Part shown: piece by piece, positions 7,270 through 15,731 of the stretch
How positions within the stretch are numbered: the first letter of the stretch is position 1
Layout: each line of letters opens with the position of its first letter
Origin: Oscillospiraceae bacterium
Lineage (GTDB): Bacteria; Bacillota; Clostridia; Oscillospirales; Ruminococcaceae
Reading direction: 5' to 3'
NCBI GenBank assembly: GCA_020024155.1
Contig: JAHHUE010000010.1
Coordinates: forward strand, 1-35,336
Length of the DNA: 35,336 nucleotides
Translations under genes and position numbers: made by a program
Notes under the pieces: model-generated
Told to the model about the DNA's origin: nothing
Databases searched by the model: none
Seen by the model: the letters and a program-made list of their open reading frames with translations, nothing else

Positions 7270-7959
7270 ATGAATAACGAATTCTCCATTTCAGGAACAA
7301 AAATAATTATGAGAAGACTTTTTAAATATGATATAGATGAAATAATAAATTCATATAAAGAATACGATAAACTATTTTATAATCCAATATCTAAAAATTT
7401 TTTAAAAAATGTATTGCTATATGGAGAAATATGGGGTGCTTTTTTTAACAACAAACTTATAGGATGTAACTATTTTTTCCCATTACATTCTGATTTTTTT
7501 AAAGACACAGACACATATTCTTCTATCACTGATTTTATTAACGAACCCTCTCAGTACTTGTATATGGGTTATGTTGCTATGGATAATGAATATTCAAAAT
7601 CAGATTCTATGTATAAAGCATTTTTGAACATTGTCCAAATACAAGCTTTTAGACAAGGATACAAATATATTTTACATAGTATGCCAATAAAAATGTCAGA
7701 AAATATATCTGCTTTATTTAGTAATGATTATATTTTAATAAAAATTCGTGGTTTAGATTATCTTGTTGTGCATTATATATTTGTAAAATCAATTTTTTAT
7801 GAAAATAGCATGTACAATATAGATAAAAATGAAAAAGATATACAGTTATGTATGGGAAATACAAAAGCTATATCAAAGCTTTTAGAAAATGGATATTGTG
7901 CTGTAAATATCGAAAATAATCCAGATGGAGATAATATAATTATTAAAAAATTAGTATGA
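7270..7959 (+). CDS. GNAT-like N-acetyltransferase, orphan
   Basis: A 229-residue protein I recognise only at fold level. The layout looks like a GNAT acetyltransferase: a start strand and helix (KIIMRRLFKYDIDEIINSYKEY), a central hairpin (WGAFFNNKLIGCNYF), then LYMGYVAMDNEYSKSDSMYKAFLNIVQIQAFRQGYKYI, which occupies the place of the acetyl-CoA loop, and N-containing SENISALFSNDYILIK. The usual Q/RxxGxG/A loop is degenerate (EYSKSDSM), so catalysis is uncertain. Base composition is clearly more AT-rich than the methionine gamma-lyase before it. AGGCGGT precedes the ATG. Its stop overlaps the DegV stop from the other strand, leaving no room for a terminator. Confidence 0.5.
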   Translation: MNNEFSISGTKIIMRRLFKYDIDEIINSYKEYDKLFYNPISKNFLKNVLLYGEIWGAFFNNKLIGCNYFFPLHSDFFKDTDTYSSITDFINEPSQYLYMGYVAMDNEYSKSDSMYKAFLNIVQIQAFRQGYKYILHSMPIKMSENISALFSNDYILIKIRGLDYLVVHYIFVKSIFYENSMYNIDKNEKDIQLCMGNTKAISKLLENGYCAVNIENNPDGDNIIIKKLV

Positions 7960-8790
7960 TATAATCACACCTTTATTCATTGCATAAAATGATGTAAGTC
8001 CTTTGCAATTTACAACAGTTATGTTTGTTGTATTGCATTTTTCTTTTATAATTTTTTTAAGTTTTTCAACAGCTGAATTATTATTGCAGTGATTTATTAT
8101 AATTGGTTTGTTAGAAAGCTCTTTTTTATTTGCCATAAAGTCAACCATTGCGTTAAGAGTTCTGTCTTCTCCCCTTGTTTTTCCCACAACTTCAATTTCT
8201 CCTTTTGGTGTATTTTTTGCTATAACTCTTATTCCCAAATGTGATGCAACTATCCCAGTAACTGCATTCATTCTCCCAGTTTTAATAAGATTATCAAAAT
8301 TTTCAAGGCTAAACACTACATTTAATTGGCTATTGTATTCATCAAGTTTTGTACATATTTCTTCAAAGCTTAAATTTTTACCAATAAGCTCATCAGCTTT
8401 TTTAGCAATAAGAATCATTGCTCCGGCTGTTGAGTGGGTGTCAATAACATATACTTTTTTATCTGGATATTCTTCTTGCAACATATCTTTTGCAAGTCTT
8501 GCAGAGTTATTTGTACCACTTAATGCACCTGTCATAGTGATACAAATAGAATAATCAGTATCTATGTAATTTGAAAAAAATGTTTCAGGAGATGGGCAAG
8601 CAGATGAGGACGCTCTTTTCTCTTTATGCATTTCTGATAAAAGTTGTTCTACATTTATATTATCATCATCAATAAACTCTTTTTCACCTACAATAATTGT
8701 AAGCGGTGCAATTTTTAAATTTGCATTTTTAAAAATTTTATCTGATGTTTTAAGGTCACAGCTTGAATCCATTATAATATTCCATTTCAT
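7951..8790 (-). CDS. DegV family (fatty-acid binding) protein
   Basis: A 279-residue DegV protein. The family binds fatty acids; in several Firmicutes such proteins (FakB) present the acyl chain to the kinase FakA for phosphorylation. Visible landmarks are the N-terminal MDSSCDL (DSS/T contact), IAPLTI, ASSSACPSPE, ITMTGALSGTNNSA (the SGTxxSA lipid-head contact), IDTHSTAGAM and the FSLENFDNLIKTGRMN block. It is a clear paralogue of the rex-linked DegV at 16373-17215. GAGGTG lies upstream, and it has its own strong promoter at 8838-8866, divergent from the DUF1836 gene. No fakA-like gene is in the window. Confidence 0.9.
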   Translation of the reverse strand: MKWNIIMDSSCDLKTSDKIFKNANLKIAPLTIIVGEKEFIDDDNINVEQLLSEMHKEKRASSSACPSPETFFSNYIDTDYSICITMTGALSGTNNSARLAKDMLQEEYPDKKVYVIDTHSTAGAMILIAKKADELIGKNLSFEEICTKLDEYNSQLNVVFSLENFDNLIKTGRMNAVTGIVASHLGIRVIAKNTPKGEIEVVGKTRGEDRTLNAMVDFMANKKELSNKPIIINHCNNNSAVEKLKKIIKEKCNTTNITVVNCKGLTSFYAMNKGVIISY

Positions 8791-8837
8791 ATAAACACAC
8801 CTCTTTTTAAATACTTTTCAATCTAGTTTTCAAAACT

Positions 8838-8866
8838 ATATTATACTATATACTTAATTATGTCAA
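8838..8866 (-). promoter_or_regulatory. Predicted promoter of the DegV gene
   Basis: TTGACA (8861-8866 on the minus strand), 17 bases, TAATAT (8838-8843). Its -35 lies only 15 bases from the -35 of the divergent DUF1836 promoter. Confidence 0.75.
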
Positions 8867-8881
8867 CTGTTAAATAAAACA

Positions 8882-8910
8882 TTGACAAATAAGCGTATAT
8901 ATAATAATAT
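8882..8910 (+). promoter_or_regulatory. Predicted promoter of the DUF1836 gene
   Basis: TTGACA (8882-8887), 17 bases, TAATAT (8905-8910). The same hexamers and spacing as the opposing DegV promoter, so the two form a back-to-back pair. Confidence 0.75.
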
Positions 8911-8932
8911 TGTTATGAGGTGATTTTTAATT

Positions 8933-9442
8933 ATGGATAATTTTAATAATTTTCATATGCCAAGATATGATGAAATACCTGATATAGATTTATATATGGA
9001 CCAACTTTTAATATATATAGACAAAGTTTTATTGCCTTTATCAATAAATAATCAAGAAAAAATCCTTACAACATCTATGGTTAATAACTATGTAAAACAA
9101 GGGTTGCTTCCTCCAACAGTAAAAAAAAGATATTCTCGTGAACATGTTGCACGCCTTATTGAAATATGCATTGCAAAGCAAGTTCACTCTATTACAGAAA
9201 TAAGCCGTCTTTTAGATGTTCAAAATGCTCTTTTTGATATTGAAACAGCTTACAATTATATCTGCACAGAACTTGAAAATGTTTTATTAAGCACTTTTTC
9301 TAACAAGCCTTTACCGGAAGATTCTGCAATATGTAATCAGGATGCAAGGCTTTTAGTGCGTGATACAACAATTGCTTTTGCGCATAAATTGTACACTCAT
9401 AAGCTTTGTGACGAACTTTTTAATAAATATGTTAATAAATAA
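8933..9442 (+). CDS. DUF1836 domain protein, putative DNA-binding regulator
   Basis: A 169-residue protein of the DUF1836 family, common in Firmicutes and of unproven function. The N-terminal half, with LTTSMVNNYVKQGLLPPTVKKRYSREHVARLIEI, resembles a MerR-like winged helix (a helix-turn-helix followed by the YSREHVARL wing segment). The C-terminal half is helical. It is divergent from degV with mirrored promoters, so control of degV or of itself is plausible but inferred only from position. GAGGTGA lies before the ATG, and a strong terminator follows the stop directly. Confidence 0.8.
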   Translation: MDNFNNFHMPRYDEIPDIDLYMDQLLIYIDKVLLPLSINNQEKILTTSMVNNYVKQGLLPPTVKKRYSREHVARLIEICIAKQVHSITEISRLLDVQNALFDIETAYNYICTELENVLLSTFSNKPLPEDSAICNQDARLLVRDTTIAFAHKLYTHKLCDELFNKYVNK

Positions 9443-9443
9443 C

Positions 9444-9475
9444 AAAATCCACTTTGATTTCTCAAAGTGGATTTT
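9444..9475. terminator. Bidirectional terminator
   Basis: A perfect 14-base stem (AAAATCCACTTTGA, 9444-9457 with 9462-9475) and a four-base loop, with T-rich tails both ways. It lies between the converging DUF1836 and MBL-fold hydrolase genes and can serve both. Confidence 0.9.
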
Positions 9476-9486
9476 TTATATTTGTA

Positions 9487-10389
9487 CTAATTGGATATAA
9501 GTTGTTTTGTATCCATAGAATAAACTAATGTTCCATCAATAGCTGTAACATTATACTGTCCTGCATATTTCTCAAAATTCTCAATTGCCTGTGTATGTGG
9601 ATGCCCGTATTCGTTATCAATCCCAGCTGAAATTGCAACAAAATCTGGTTGAATTACCTTTAAAAATTCTTCTGTATTTGCATTTGATGCACCGTGATGC
9701 CCTGCCGTAAATAATGTAACTTTATTAGAAAAACATTCAAGTAATCTCTTTTCATAATCACTGTCGCCATCTCCGGTATTTAAGAATGTAAATCCATCCT
9801 GTATAAATAAAGTTGCAACAGAAGTATTATTTACGCCATCATTATTATATGTATGTTCAAGAACTTTCAACATACCATTTCCAATAAGAAATATATTATT
9901 TTTCATTGCAGTGCATAGTTTAAATTCCCCATTTTCAGCTCTGCTTTTAAGAATATCATAAATATCAGCATCTAATCTATTTTTATCAATAGCATTAGGT
10001 ATCAAAATTTTCTTTACTTCAAAATTATCCAAAACATTTAAAACCTGATTAAAATGGTCATCGTGAAAATGAGTAATTACCAAAAGGTCAATCTCTTTTA
10101 CACCCTTGCTATTAAGATAATCAATAATTTTATCGTGTCCTAAATCTTTTTCTCCTGCATCAATAAGACAAAAATGCCCATTACTTGAAATCAATATACT
10201 TTCTGCTTGTCCAACACTTATTACAGAAACTGTATTTTCTTTGGTAGTTTCAACATTTTTATGCTTATAAAATATTTTATCGCTACCAAAAAATATAGTG
10301 TGAACAAAAACTATCAAAAACACTATAAGAAAATAAGCTTTTCCGATAGTTTTTAATGAGCATTTACCTTTTATTTTCTTTTCCTCCAC
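9487..10389 (-). CDS. ComEC-type MBL-fold metallohydrolase, membrane-anchored
   Basis: A 300-residue protein with one N-terminal membrane helix (about residues 17-35) and an exported metallo-beta-lactamase domain. The metal motif is HFHDDH at 107-112, preceded by VGQAESILISSNGHFCLIDAG, which is typical of the soluble ComEC/Rec2 C-terminal domain; TGDGDSDYEKRL, TAGHHGASNA and ISAGIDNEYGHPH complete the pattern. In ComEC this domain is thought to act on DNA, but the stand-alone versions are uncharacterised. The only good start is GTG at 10389, inside the last codons of ygiQ (19-base overlap) with only a weak GATGAG upstream, so expression probably depends on ygiQ translation. It is last in ftsK-ygiQ-MBL. 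Confidence 0.85.
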   Translation of the reverse strand: MEEKKIKGKCSLKTIGKAYFLIVFLIVFVHTIFFGSDKIFYKHKNVETTKENTVSVISVGQAESILISSNGHFCLIDAGEKDLGHDKIIDYLNSKGVKEIDLLVITHFHDDHFNQVLNVLDNFEVKKILIPNAIDKNRLDADIYDILKSRAENGEFKLCTAMKNNIFLIGNGMLKVLEHTYNNDGVNNTSVATLFIQDGFTFLNTGDGDSDYEKRLLECFSNKVTLFTAGHHGASNANTEEFLKVIQPDFVAISAGIDNEYGHPHTQAIENFEKYAGQYNVTAIDGTLVYSMDTKQLISN

Positions 10390-12281
10390 TGCTCATCTTG
10401 CATTTTTTTATTTCTTTTTTGAATTTCCTGCCAGTTTTTAACCGGAGCATTTTTTCGTTTTGAACTATTCATAGAGTAGTTTATTTCTGATTTTGTCTTT
10501 TTTGAACCAAGCAAAACCGGAATTAAATCCTCTCTGTGAACCATTTTTAACGCTTGTAATACAGTCTGAGAATTTTTAGGAAGATAATATTGAAGCAGTG
10601 CTCTTTGCATTGCTTTTTCTTTTGGGTCTTTTGCAACATATACAGGTTTTAAAGTATATGGGTCAAGACCAGTATAATACATTGATGTTGAAATTGTACC
10701 AGGTGTTGGATAAAAGTCTTGAACCTGCTCTGGTCTTATTTTATGCTTTGCAAGATATTCTGCCAACTGAACAGCGTCTTTCAAGGTACTACCTGGGTGA
10801 CTACTCATAAGATAAGGCACAAGATATTGTTCTTTGCCTATTTCTTTTGTCAGTTTATAAAATTTATTTTGGAATTTATCATACAGCCCAAGACCTGGTT
10901 TTCCCATATGTTCAAGTGTTTTTGGTGCAAAGTGCTCCGGAGCAACTTTAAGCTGACCACTTACGTGATGCTTAACAATTTCTTTAAAAAAATCATCGTT
11001 TTTATCGTGCATCATATAGTCATATCTTAAACCACTGCGAACAAAAACTTTTTTTACACCTTCAACTGCTCTAACTTTTCTGAGCAACTGTATATAGTCA
11101 GTATGGTCAACTTCAAGGTGTGGGCATGGAGTTGGTGCAAGACATTTTCTTTCTGGACAAAGACCTTGTGTAACCTGTTTTTTACAACTTGGAATACGAA
11201 AATCAGCAGTTGGACCCCCAACATCGTGTATATATCCCTTAAAGTTTGGACTTTGTGCAATTTGTTTTGCTTCCTTAACAACACTTTCGTGGCTTCGGCT
11301 TGTAACAAAGCGTCCTTGGTGCATTGTTATTGCACAGAAGTTACAACCACCAAAACAACCACGATTATGTATAATTGAAAAAGAAACTTCTTGAATAGAG
11401 TTAAGCCCACCTTCTTTATCGTAAATAGCAGGATAACTGCGTGTAAATGGCAAATCGAACAATTTATCAAGCTCAGCACGATACAAAGGTCTTGTTGGTT
11501 TGTTTTGAACAAGATAAACATCATTGCCTTGCTTTTGAACAACCACTTTACCGTTTATATGGTCTTGATTTTCCATTTGAACTCTTGTGGCTTTTGAGTA
11601 ACTTATTTTATCTTCGCTTACCTTTTTAAAACTTGCACACTCAGCATATCCAGTTGGAAGTTCATATTGATGTGCAAGATAACAAGTACCTGGTATATCG
11701 TGAAGTGTACTTATATCTTCGCCATTAGCAAGACGAGTTACAATTTCTTTTGTCTGTCTTTCACCCATACCAAAAGTGAGCAAATCAGCTCCACTGTCAA
11801 CAAGAATTGATGGCATAACTGTATCTGACCAATAGTCATAATGAGCAAATCTTCTCAAGGATGCCTCTATACCACCGATAATGACAGGCAAATCCGGATA
11901 AGCCTCTTTTGCAAGCTTTGTGTATACAGTAATGGCTCTGTCCGGACGTTTACCTTGTTTTCCACCTGCTGAATAGTCATCTGTTTCTCTGCGTCTTTTT
12001 GCAACAGTATAATGTGTAACCATACTGTCAACATTACCACTACCTATTAGAAAGCCGTATTTTGGCTTACCAAATCTTTTGAAATCTTCACAGTTATCAA
12101 ATCTTGGCTGAGGCAACACACAGACATTAAATCCCAATGCATCAACTATTCTTGAAATTACTGCTGTGCCAAAGCTTGGATGGTCAACATAAGCATCTCC
12201 ACCAACAACCACAAAGTCAGGTTGCTCAAAGCCATACTCCAACATTTCTTTATATGTTATAGGTAAAAGTTTATTGTTCAT
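10371..12281 (-). CDS. YgiQ family radical SAM protein (UPF0313)
   Basis: A 636-residue radical SAM enzyme of the YgiQ family, whose reaction is unknown. The N-terminus (QPDFVVVGGDAYVDHPSFGTA) is a cobalamin-binding-like domain characteristic of the family. The SAM cluster motif is C309-x3-C313-x2-C316 in NRGCFGGCNFCAI. A second cysteine set, CKKQVTQGLCPERKCLAPTPCPH, follows downstream and could hold another Fe-S cluster. The C-terminal tail is lysine-rich. The ATG at 12281 overlaps the ftsK stop by 11 bases. Length is slightly below that of many homologues but complete. Confidence 0.92.
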   Translation of the reverse strand: MNNKLLPITYKEMLEYGFEQPDFVVVGGDAYVDHPSFGTAVISRIVDALGFNVCVLPQPRFDNCEDFKRFGKPKYGFLIGSGNVDSMVTHYTVAKRRRETDDYSAGGKQGKRPDRAITVYTKLAKEAYPDLPVIIGGIEASLRRFAHYDYWSDTVMPSILVDSGADLLTFGMGERQTKEIVTRLANGEDISTLHDIPGTCYLAHQYELPTGYAECASFKKVSEDKISYSKATRVQMENQDHINGKVVVQKQGNDVYLVQNKPTRPLYRAELDKLFDLPFTRSYPAIYDKEGGLNSIQEVSFSIIHNRGCFGGCNFCAITMHQGRFVTSRSHESVVKEAKQIAQSPNFKGYIHDVGGPTADFRIPSCKKQVTQGLCPERKCLAPTPCPHLEVDHTDYIQLLRKVRAVEGVKKVFVRSGLRYDYMMHDKNDDFFKEIVKHHVSGQLKVAPEHFAPKTLEHMGKPGLGLYDKFQNKFYKLTKEIGKEQYLVPYLMSSHPGSTLKDAVQLAEYLAKHKIRPEQVQDFYPTPGTISTSMYYTGLDPYTLKPVYVAKDPKEKAMQRALLQYYLPKNSQTVLQALKMVHREDLIPVLLGSKKTKSEINYSMNSSKRKNAPVKNWQEIQKRNKKMQDEQWRKRK

Positions 12282-14721
12282 TGTTAATCATCATCTCCAA
12301 CCATTGATTTTTTGTAATAAGAACTTGTCTTGGTTTGCTTCCTTCGTATGGGCCAATTATTCCCATTTCTTCCATTTCGTCCATAATTCTGGCAGCTCTT
12401 GCGTAACCAAGTTTAAGTTTTCTCTGCAAAAGTGATGTTGATGCTTGTCCCATATCAACAACAACTTCTATTGCTTTTTCTATCATTTCATCTTTTTGTT
12501 CATCACCATTAGAACTTGAAGAAGAACCTTTTGATGTTGCAGATGCTATCTGTTCCATAGACGAAATCATTTCTTCGTTATATGTTGCAGTATAATCTTT
12601 TTTGATAAATTCAATAATATTTGCAATTTCACTATCTTTTACATAAGTACCTTGAACTCTTATAGGTTTTGATGCACCAAGTGGCAAGTAAAGCATATCG
12701 CCCATACCAAGTAATTTTTCTGCACCACCTGCATCAAGAATTGTACGGCTATCTATCTGTGAAGATACTGCAAAAGCAATTCTTGCCGGAATATTTGCCT
12801 TGATAAGACCTGTAATAACATCAACTGACGGACGCTGTGTTGCAACAATAAGGTGCATACCGGCAGCTCTTGCTTTTTGTGCAATACGGCATATATAGTC
12901 TTCAACTTCTTTACCTGCAACCATCATCAAGTCAGCAAGCTCGTCTATAATGATTGCTATATATGGAATTTTTTCAAGGTCATCTCTTGTTTCAGCAAGT
13001 TTATTATAACTTTTTATTTCTCTTACGCCTGTTTCTGCAAAAAGTTTATATCTTTTTTCCATTTCTGCAACAGCTGTTCCCAGCGCACCTGCTGCTTTTT
13101 TAGGTTCTGTAACAACTGGCATAAGCAAATGTGGTATACCGTTATACTCTGCCAATTCAACAACCTTAGGGTCAACAAGGATAAGTTTAACTTCATCAGG
13201 TGAAGAGTGATACAAAAAGCTTGTTATAATTGAGTTTACACAAACAGATTTACCACTACCTGTTGAACCTGCAATAAGTAAGTGAGGCATTTTTGTAAGG
13301 TCAGCAACAACAACGTCCCCTGCAATATCAACGCCAAGTGCAATTGAAAGTGGACTTGCTGATTCCTTAAATTCCTTGCTTTCAAACAAAGTACGAATAT
13401 TTACAGTTGAAGATGCTTTGTTTGGAACTTCTATACCAACGGCTGCTTTGTTTGGAATTGGCGCTTCAATTCTAACACCACCGGCAGCAAGGTTTAAAGC
13501 TATATCGTCTGCAAGGTTTGTAATTTTGCTTATTTTAACTCCTGCAAGAGGTTGAAGTTCATATCTTGTTACGGCAGGACCACGAGATATATCTATAATT
13601 TTTGTTTTTACGCCAAAACTATCCAATGTATCAACCAAAAGCTGTGCATTTGTTTTAAGCTCCTTTTGAATATCGCCTTGGCTCTTATTTGCAGATTTTT
13701 CAAACAATGTAATTGGAGGTTTTCTATAAACATACTCAACAACTTCAACATTATTTTCTTCATTTGGTTGTTCTGAGTTATCTGTATTTTTTGTTTCTGT
13801 TACAGTTTCTGTTTTGCTTGTTGGTTCTGTAATATCAACAGTTTCTTTTAGTTGAGTTTCTTCGCTATCTGTATTAGAAGTAAGATTGAGTTTTTTCATT
13901 ATTTCTTCAATCTTCTGCTGTTCTATGCGTTTATTTTCTTGAACTTGGTCAAATGTTTCTTGATAATTATTAACATCAATTATATTTGTGTTCTCAGTTG
14001 TATCTTCTGTTTCAATAGGCTCATCAATCTCAAAATCAATTTCTTTGTGTTTTGCTTTTGCTCTTTCATATTGCTCTTTATCAGCTTGTTTAGCAAGTCT
14101 TGCTTGTTCTCGTGCAGCACGATTTTCTTTAATGGACTTTTCCATATCTTGCTTTTGCTTTTCTGCACTATCTCTTGTTTTCTTGTAAATATCATAAGGG
14201 GTTGTATCTGTTATAAACATTGCAAGAACTGTTGTTATAAGCGAAAGTATAACTGCTGTTGGAGCGATGCCAAGTGCTTTAATAAGCGGCAATGTTATAA
14301 GACCTGCAACCCAACCACCAGAAAAGGACATTGGTTTGCCTTGTTTATAAAGGCCTGTAAAAGTGAGTATTCTTGCATCTTCCGGTGTAAAAGCAGTTTG
14401 TAAAATATGTATAAGACTTGCGCATAAAAATATAAAAAATGCAGATTGAACTATTTTCCATTTAACAGGTTTGTTTATGGCTGTAAGTATGGCAAGATAA
14501 ATAAGAATTACACCTATGAAATAATTAGTAGTACCAAATATTCCAAAAGTTATTTTTCTAATACCTTCCCACACAGCTTGCCCTTGTAAAAAGCAAATGC
14601 AAAGCCATAAAACGCCAATAGCAAACATAACAATGCTCCATGAGCGATTTATCTCTGTTTTATTTGTATCTTTTTTTGATGGTCTTCCTCTTTTTTTACT
14701 AGAAGTATTACTTTTTGCCAT
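12271..14721 (-). CDS. ftsK: DNA translocase FtsK/SpoIIIE
   Basis: An 816-residue septal DNA pump that moves chromosomes during division or sporulation. Four hydrophobic segments lie in about residues 28-170. A charged Q/E/K/T-rich linker follows (about 180-340). The motor has Walker A GSTGSGKS at 485-492 and LILVDPKVVELAEYN and IIIDELADLMMV after it. The C-terminal gamma winged helix (about 745-810, LLQRKLKLGYARAARIMDEME) recognises polar DNA guide sequences. It follows tepA by 165 bases, the gene order also seen for spoIIIE in Bacillus, and overlaps ygiQ. FtsK and SpoIIIE cannot be told apart from sequence alone here. Confidence 0.95.
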   Translation of the reverse strand: MAKSNTSSKKRGRPSKKDTNKTEINRSWSIVMFAIGVLWLCICFLQGQAVWEGIRKITFGIFGTTNYFIGVILIYLAILTAINKPVKWKIVQSAFFIFLCASLIHILQTAFTPEDARILTFTGLYKQGKPMSFSGGWVAGLITLPLIKALGIAPTAVILSLITTVLAMFITDTTPYDIYKKTRDSAEKQKQDMEKSIKENRAAREQARLAKQADKEQYERAKAKHKEIDFEIDEPIETEDTTENTNIIDVNNYQETFDQVQENKRIEQQKIEEIMKKLNLTSNTDSEETQLKETVDITEPTSKTETVTETKNTDNSEQPNEENNVEVVEYVYRKPPITLFEKSANKSQGDIQKELKTNAQLLVDTLDSFGVKTKIIDISRGPAVTRYELQPLAGVKISKITNLADDIALNLAAGGVRIEAPIPNKAAVGIEVPNKASSTVNIRTLFESKEFKESASPLSIALGVDIAGDVVVADLTKMPHLLIAGSTGSGKSVCVNSIITSFLYHSSPDEVKLILVDPKVVELAEYNGIPHLLMPVVTEPKKAAGALGTAVAEMEKRYKLFAETGVREIKSYNKLAETRDDLEKIPYIAIIIDELADLMMVAGKEVEDYICRIAQKARAAGMHLIVATQRPSVDVITGLIKANIPARIAFAVSSQIDSRTILDAGGAEKLLGMGDMLYLPLGASKPIRVQGTYVKDSEIANIIEFIKKDYTATYNEEMISSMEQIASATSKGSSSSSNGDEQKDEMIEKAIEVVVDMGQASTSLLQRKLKLGYARAARIMDEMEEMGIIGPYEGSKPRQVLITKNQWLEMMINNEQ

Positions 14722-14777
14722 AATTTTTCTCCATTTTAATAAACAGTAAAGCTAATAATTTCAGATAATATATGTAA

Positions 14778-14793
14778 TGGGCATAAATGCCCA
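14778..14793. repeat. Short hairpin between tepA and ftsK
   Basis: TGGGCAT and ATGCCCA arms with a two-base loop in the 165-base gap. There is no T-run on the minus strand, so it is not a convincing terminator for tepA. A TATAAT (14812-14817, minus strand) lies just upstream and could be the ftsK -10, but I see no good -35. Confidence 0.3.
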
Positions 14794-14886
14794 ATTTTAA
14801 TTTAAGTTTACATTATATGATAACATATTTACATAGAAAATAAAAGAGAAAGCTTTTTTGTGTGCCAATAAGTGACAATAGTTAAT

Positions 14887-15540
14887 TTATTTTTCTATTT
14901 CCTTATACAGATAATCAAGTGCATCGCCAATATATCCAATTTGGTCTATAAGTCCCTCTTTAACTGCCATATTTCCGTCAAGACAAGTACCCATATCCAT
15001 AATTAAATCTCCATTTTTCATCATCAGTTTGGAAAATTTTGACTTTGAAATATCAGAGTTTTCAGCAACAAAATTCGTCACTCTTTCCTGTATTGAATCA
15101 AGATAGTTCATTGTTTGATTTGTTGCAAGAACTGTTCCGCTATGACGCACCGGATGCACTGTCATTGTAGCAGTTGGAACTATAAAAGACCTCTTTGCGC
15201 TGACTGCAAGAGGTATGCCTATTGAGTGTCCTCCACCAAGCACAAGACTTGCTGTTGGTTTTGTTATTCCTCTTATAAGTTCTGCTATTGCAAGGCCTGC
15301 TTCCACATCTCCTCCAACAGTGTTCAATATAACCAAAAGTCCTTTAATTTCGGGGTCTTCCTGTACTGATATAAGCTGTGGAATTACATGTTCATACTTA
15401 GTTGTTTTCATCTGATTATTGGACTCAAAGTGACCTTCAATTTGTCCTATAATAGTTAAACAATGTATAGGATATCTGCCTTTGGTGATGTTTACAAGCC
15501 CTTGCTCATTGTTCATATTTTCTTGTTCTGAATGTTCCAT
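14887..15540 (-). CDS. tepA: TepA-type ClpP-like serine protease (translocation-enhancing protein)
   Basis: A 217-residue protein of the ClpP/crotonase-like fold. Catalytic elements are in place: S106 in LVLGGGHSIGIPLAV and H129 in PTATMTVHPVRHSGT, with TVGGDVEAGLAIAELIRG forming the ClpP-like entry to the active site. The match to Bacillus TepA (YmfB), reported to aid protein secretion and to degrade signal peptides or spore proteins, is strong, and the location just before ftsK/spoIIIE agrees. True ClpP is less likely, because ClpP carries GxASMG around the serine. AAAGGAGG precedes the ATG. There is no obvious terminator after it. Confidence 0.88.
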   Translation of the reverse strand: MEHSEQENMNNEQGLVNITKGRYPIHCLTIIGQIEGHFESNNQMKTTKYEHVIPQLISVQEDPEIKGLLVILNTVGGDVEAGLAIAELIRGITKPTASLVLGGGHSIGIPLAVSAKRSFIVPTATMTVHPVRHSGTVLATNQTMNYLDSIQERVTNFVAENSDISKSKFSKLMMKNGDLIMDMGTCLDGNMAVKEGLIDQIGYIGDALDYLYKEIEK

Positions 15541-15595
15541 ATTACAACCTCCTTTTGTTTATCTTATTATGTACAAAAAAACCATAGATTATGAA

Positions 15596-15625
15596 ATTGT
15601 GTAAATTTGTGTAAAGTTGTTTAAA
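15596..15625. repeat. Three tandem decamers next to the rex promoter
   Basis: ATTGTGTAAA, TTTGTGTAAA and GTTGTTTAAA follow one another at exactly ten-base spacing, one helical turn. They end four bases before the rex -35. The third overlaps the Rex-like site. Confidence 0.55.
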
Positions 15626-15635
15626 TATTTGACAA
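15617..15635. promoter_or_regulatory. Rex-like operator on the rex -35
   Basis: TTGTTTAAATATTTGACAA resembles the Rex consensus TTGTTAAnnnnTTAACAA but is one base longer and imperfect (TTGT/ACAA ends and inner AA are symmetric). It covers the -35 of the rex promoter, which would allow NADH-sensitive autorepression, as known for Rex in other Firmicutes. Confidence 0.5.
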
Positions 15636-15657
15636 AGTATAATAATGCTTATATAAT
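15629..15657 (+). promoter_or_regulatory. Predicted rex-degV promoter
   Basis: Consensus TTGACA (15629-15634), 17 bases, consensus TATAAT (15652-15657). This is the best sigma-A promoter in the window. Confidence 0.85.
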
Positions 15658-15731
15658 AATTCTTAATGATTATGTATATATATGAATTTAATTATTATAA
15701 ATAAAATCTATTCAATCAAAGGCGGTATTTT

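Noticed and set aside
13852..14403. 183-codon plus-strand frame inside ftsK
   Set aside because: Shadow of the low-complexity FtsK linker; composition dominated by Phe, Ile and Cys, with no family resemblance.
15541..15600. tepA promoter
   Set aside because: A CATAAT-like -10 can be picked in the AT-rich DNA, but no -35 stands at a proper distance.
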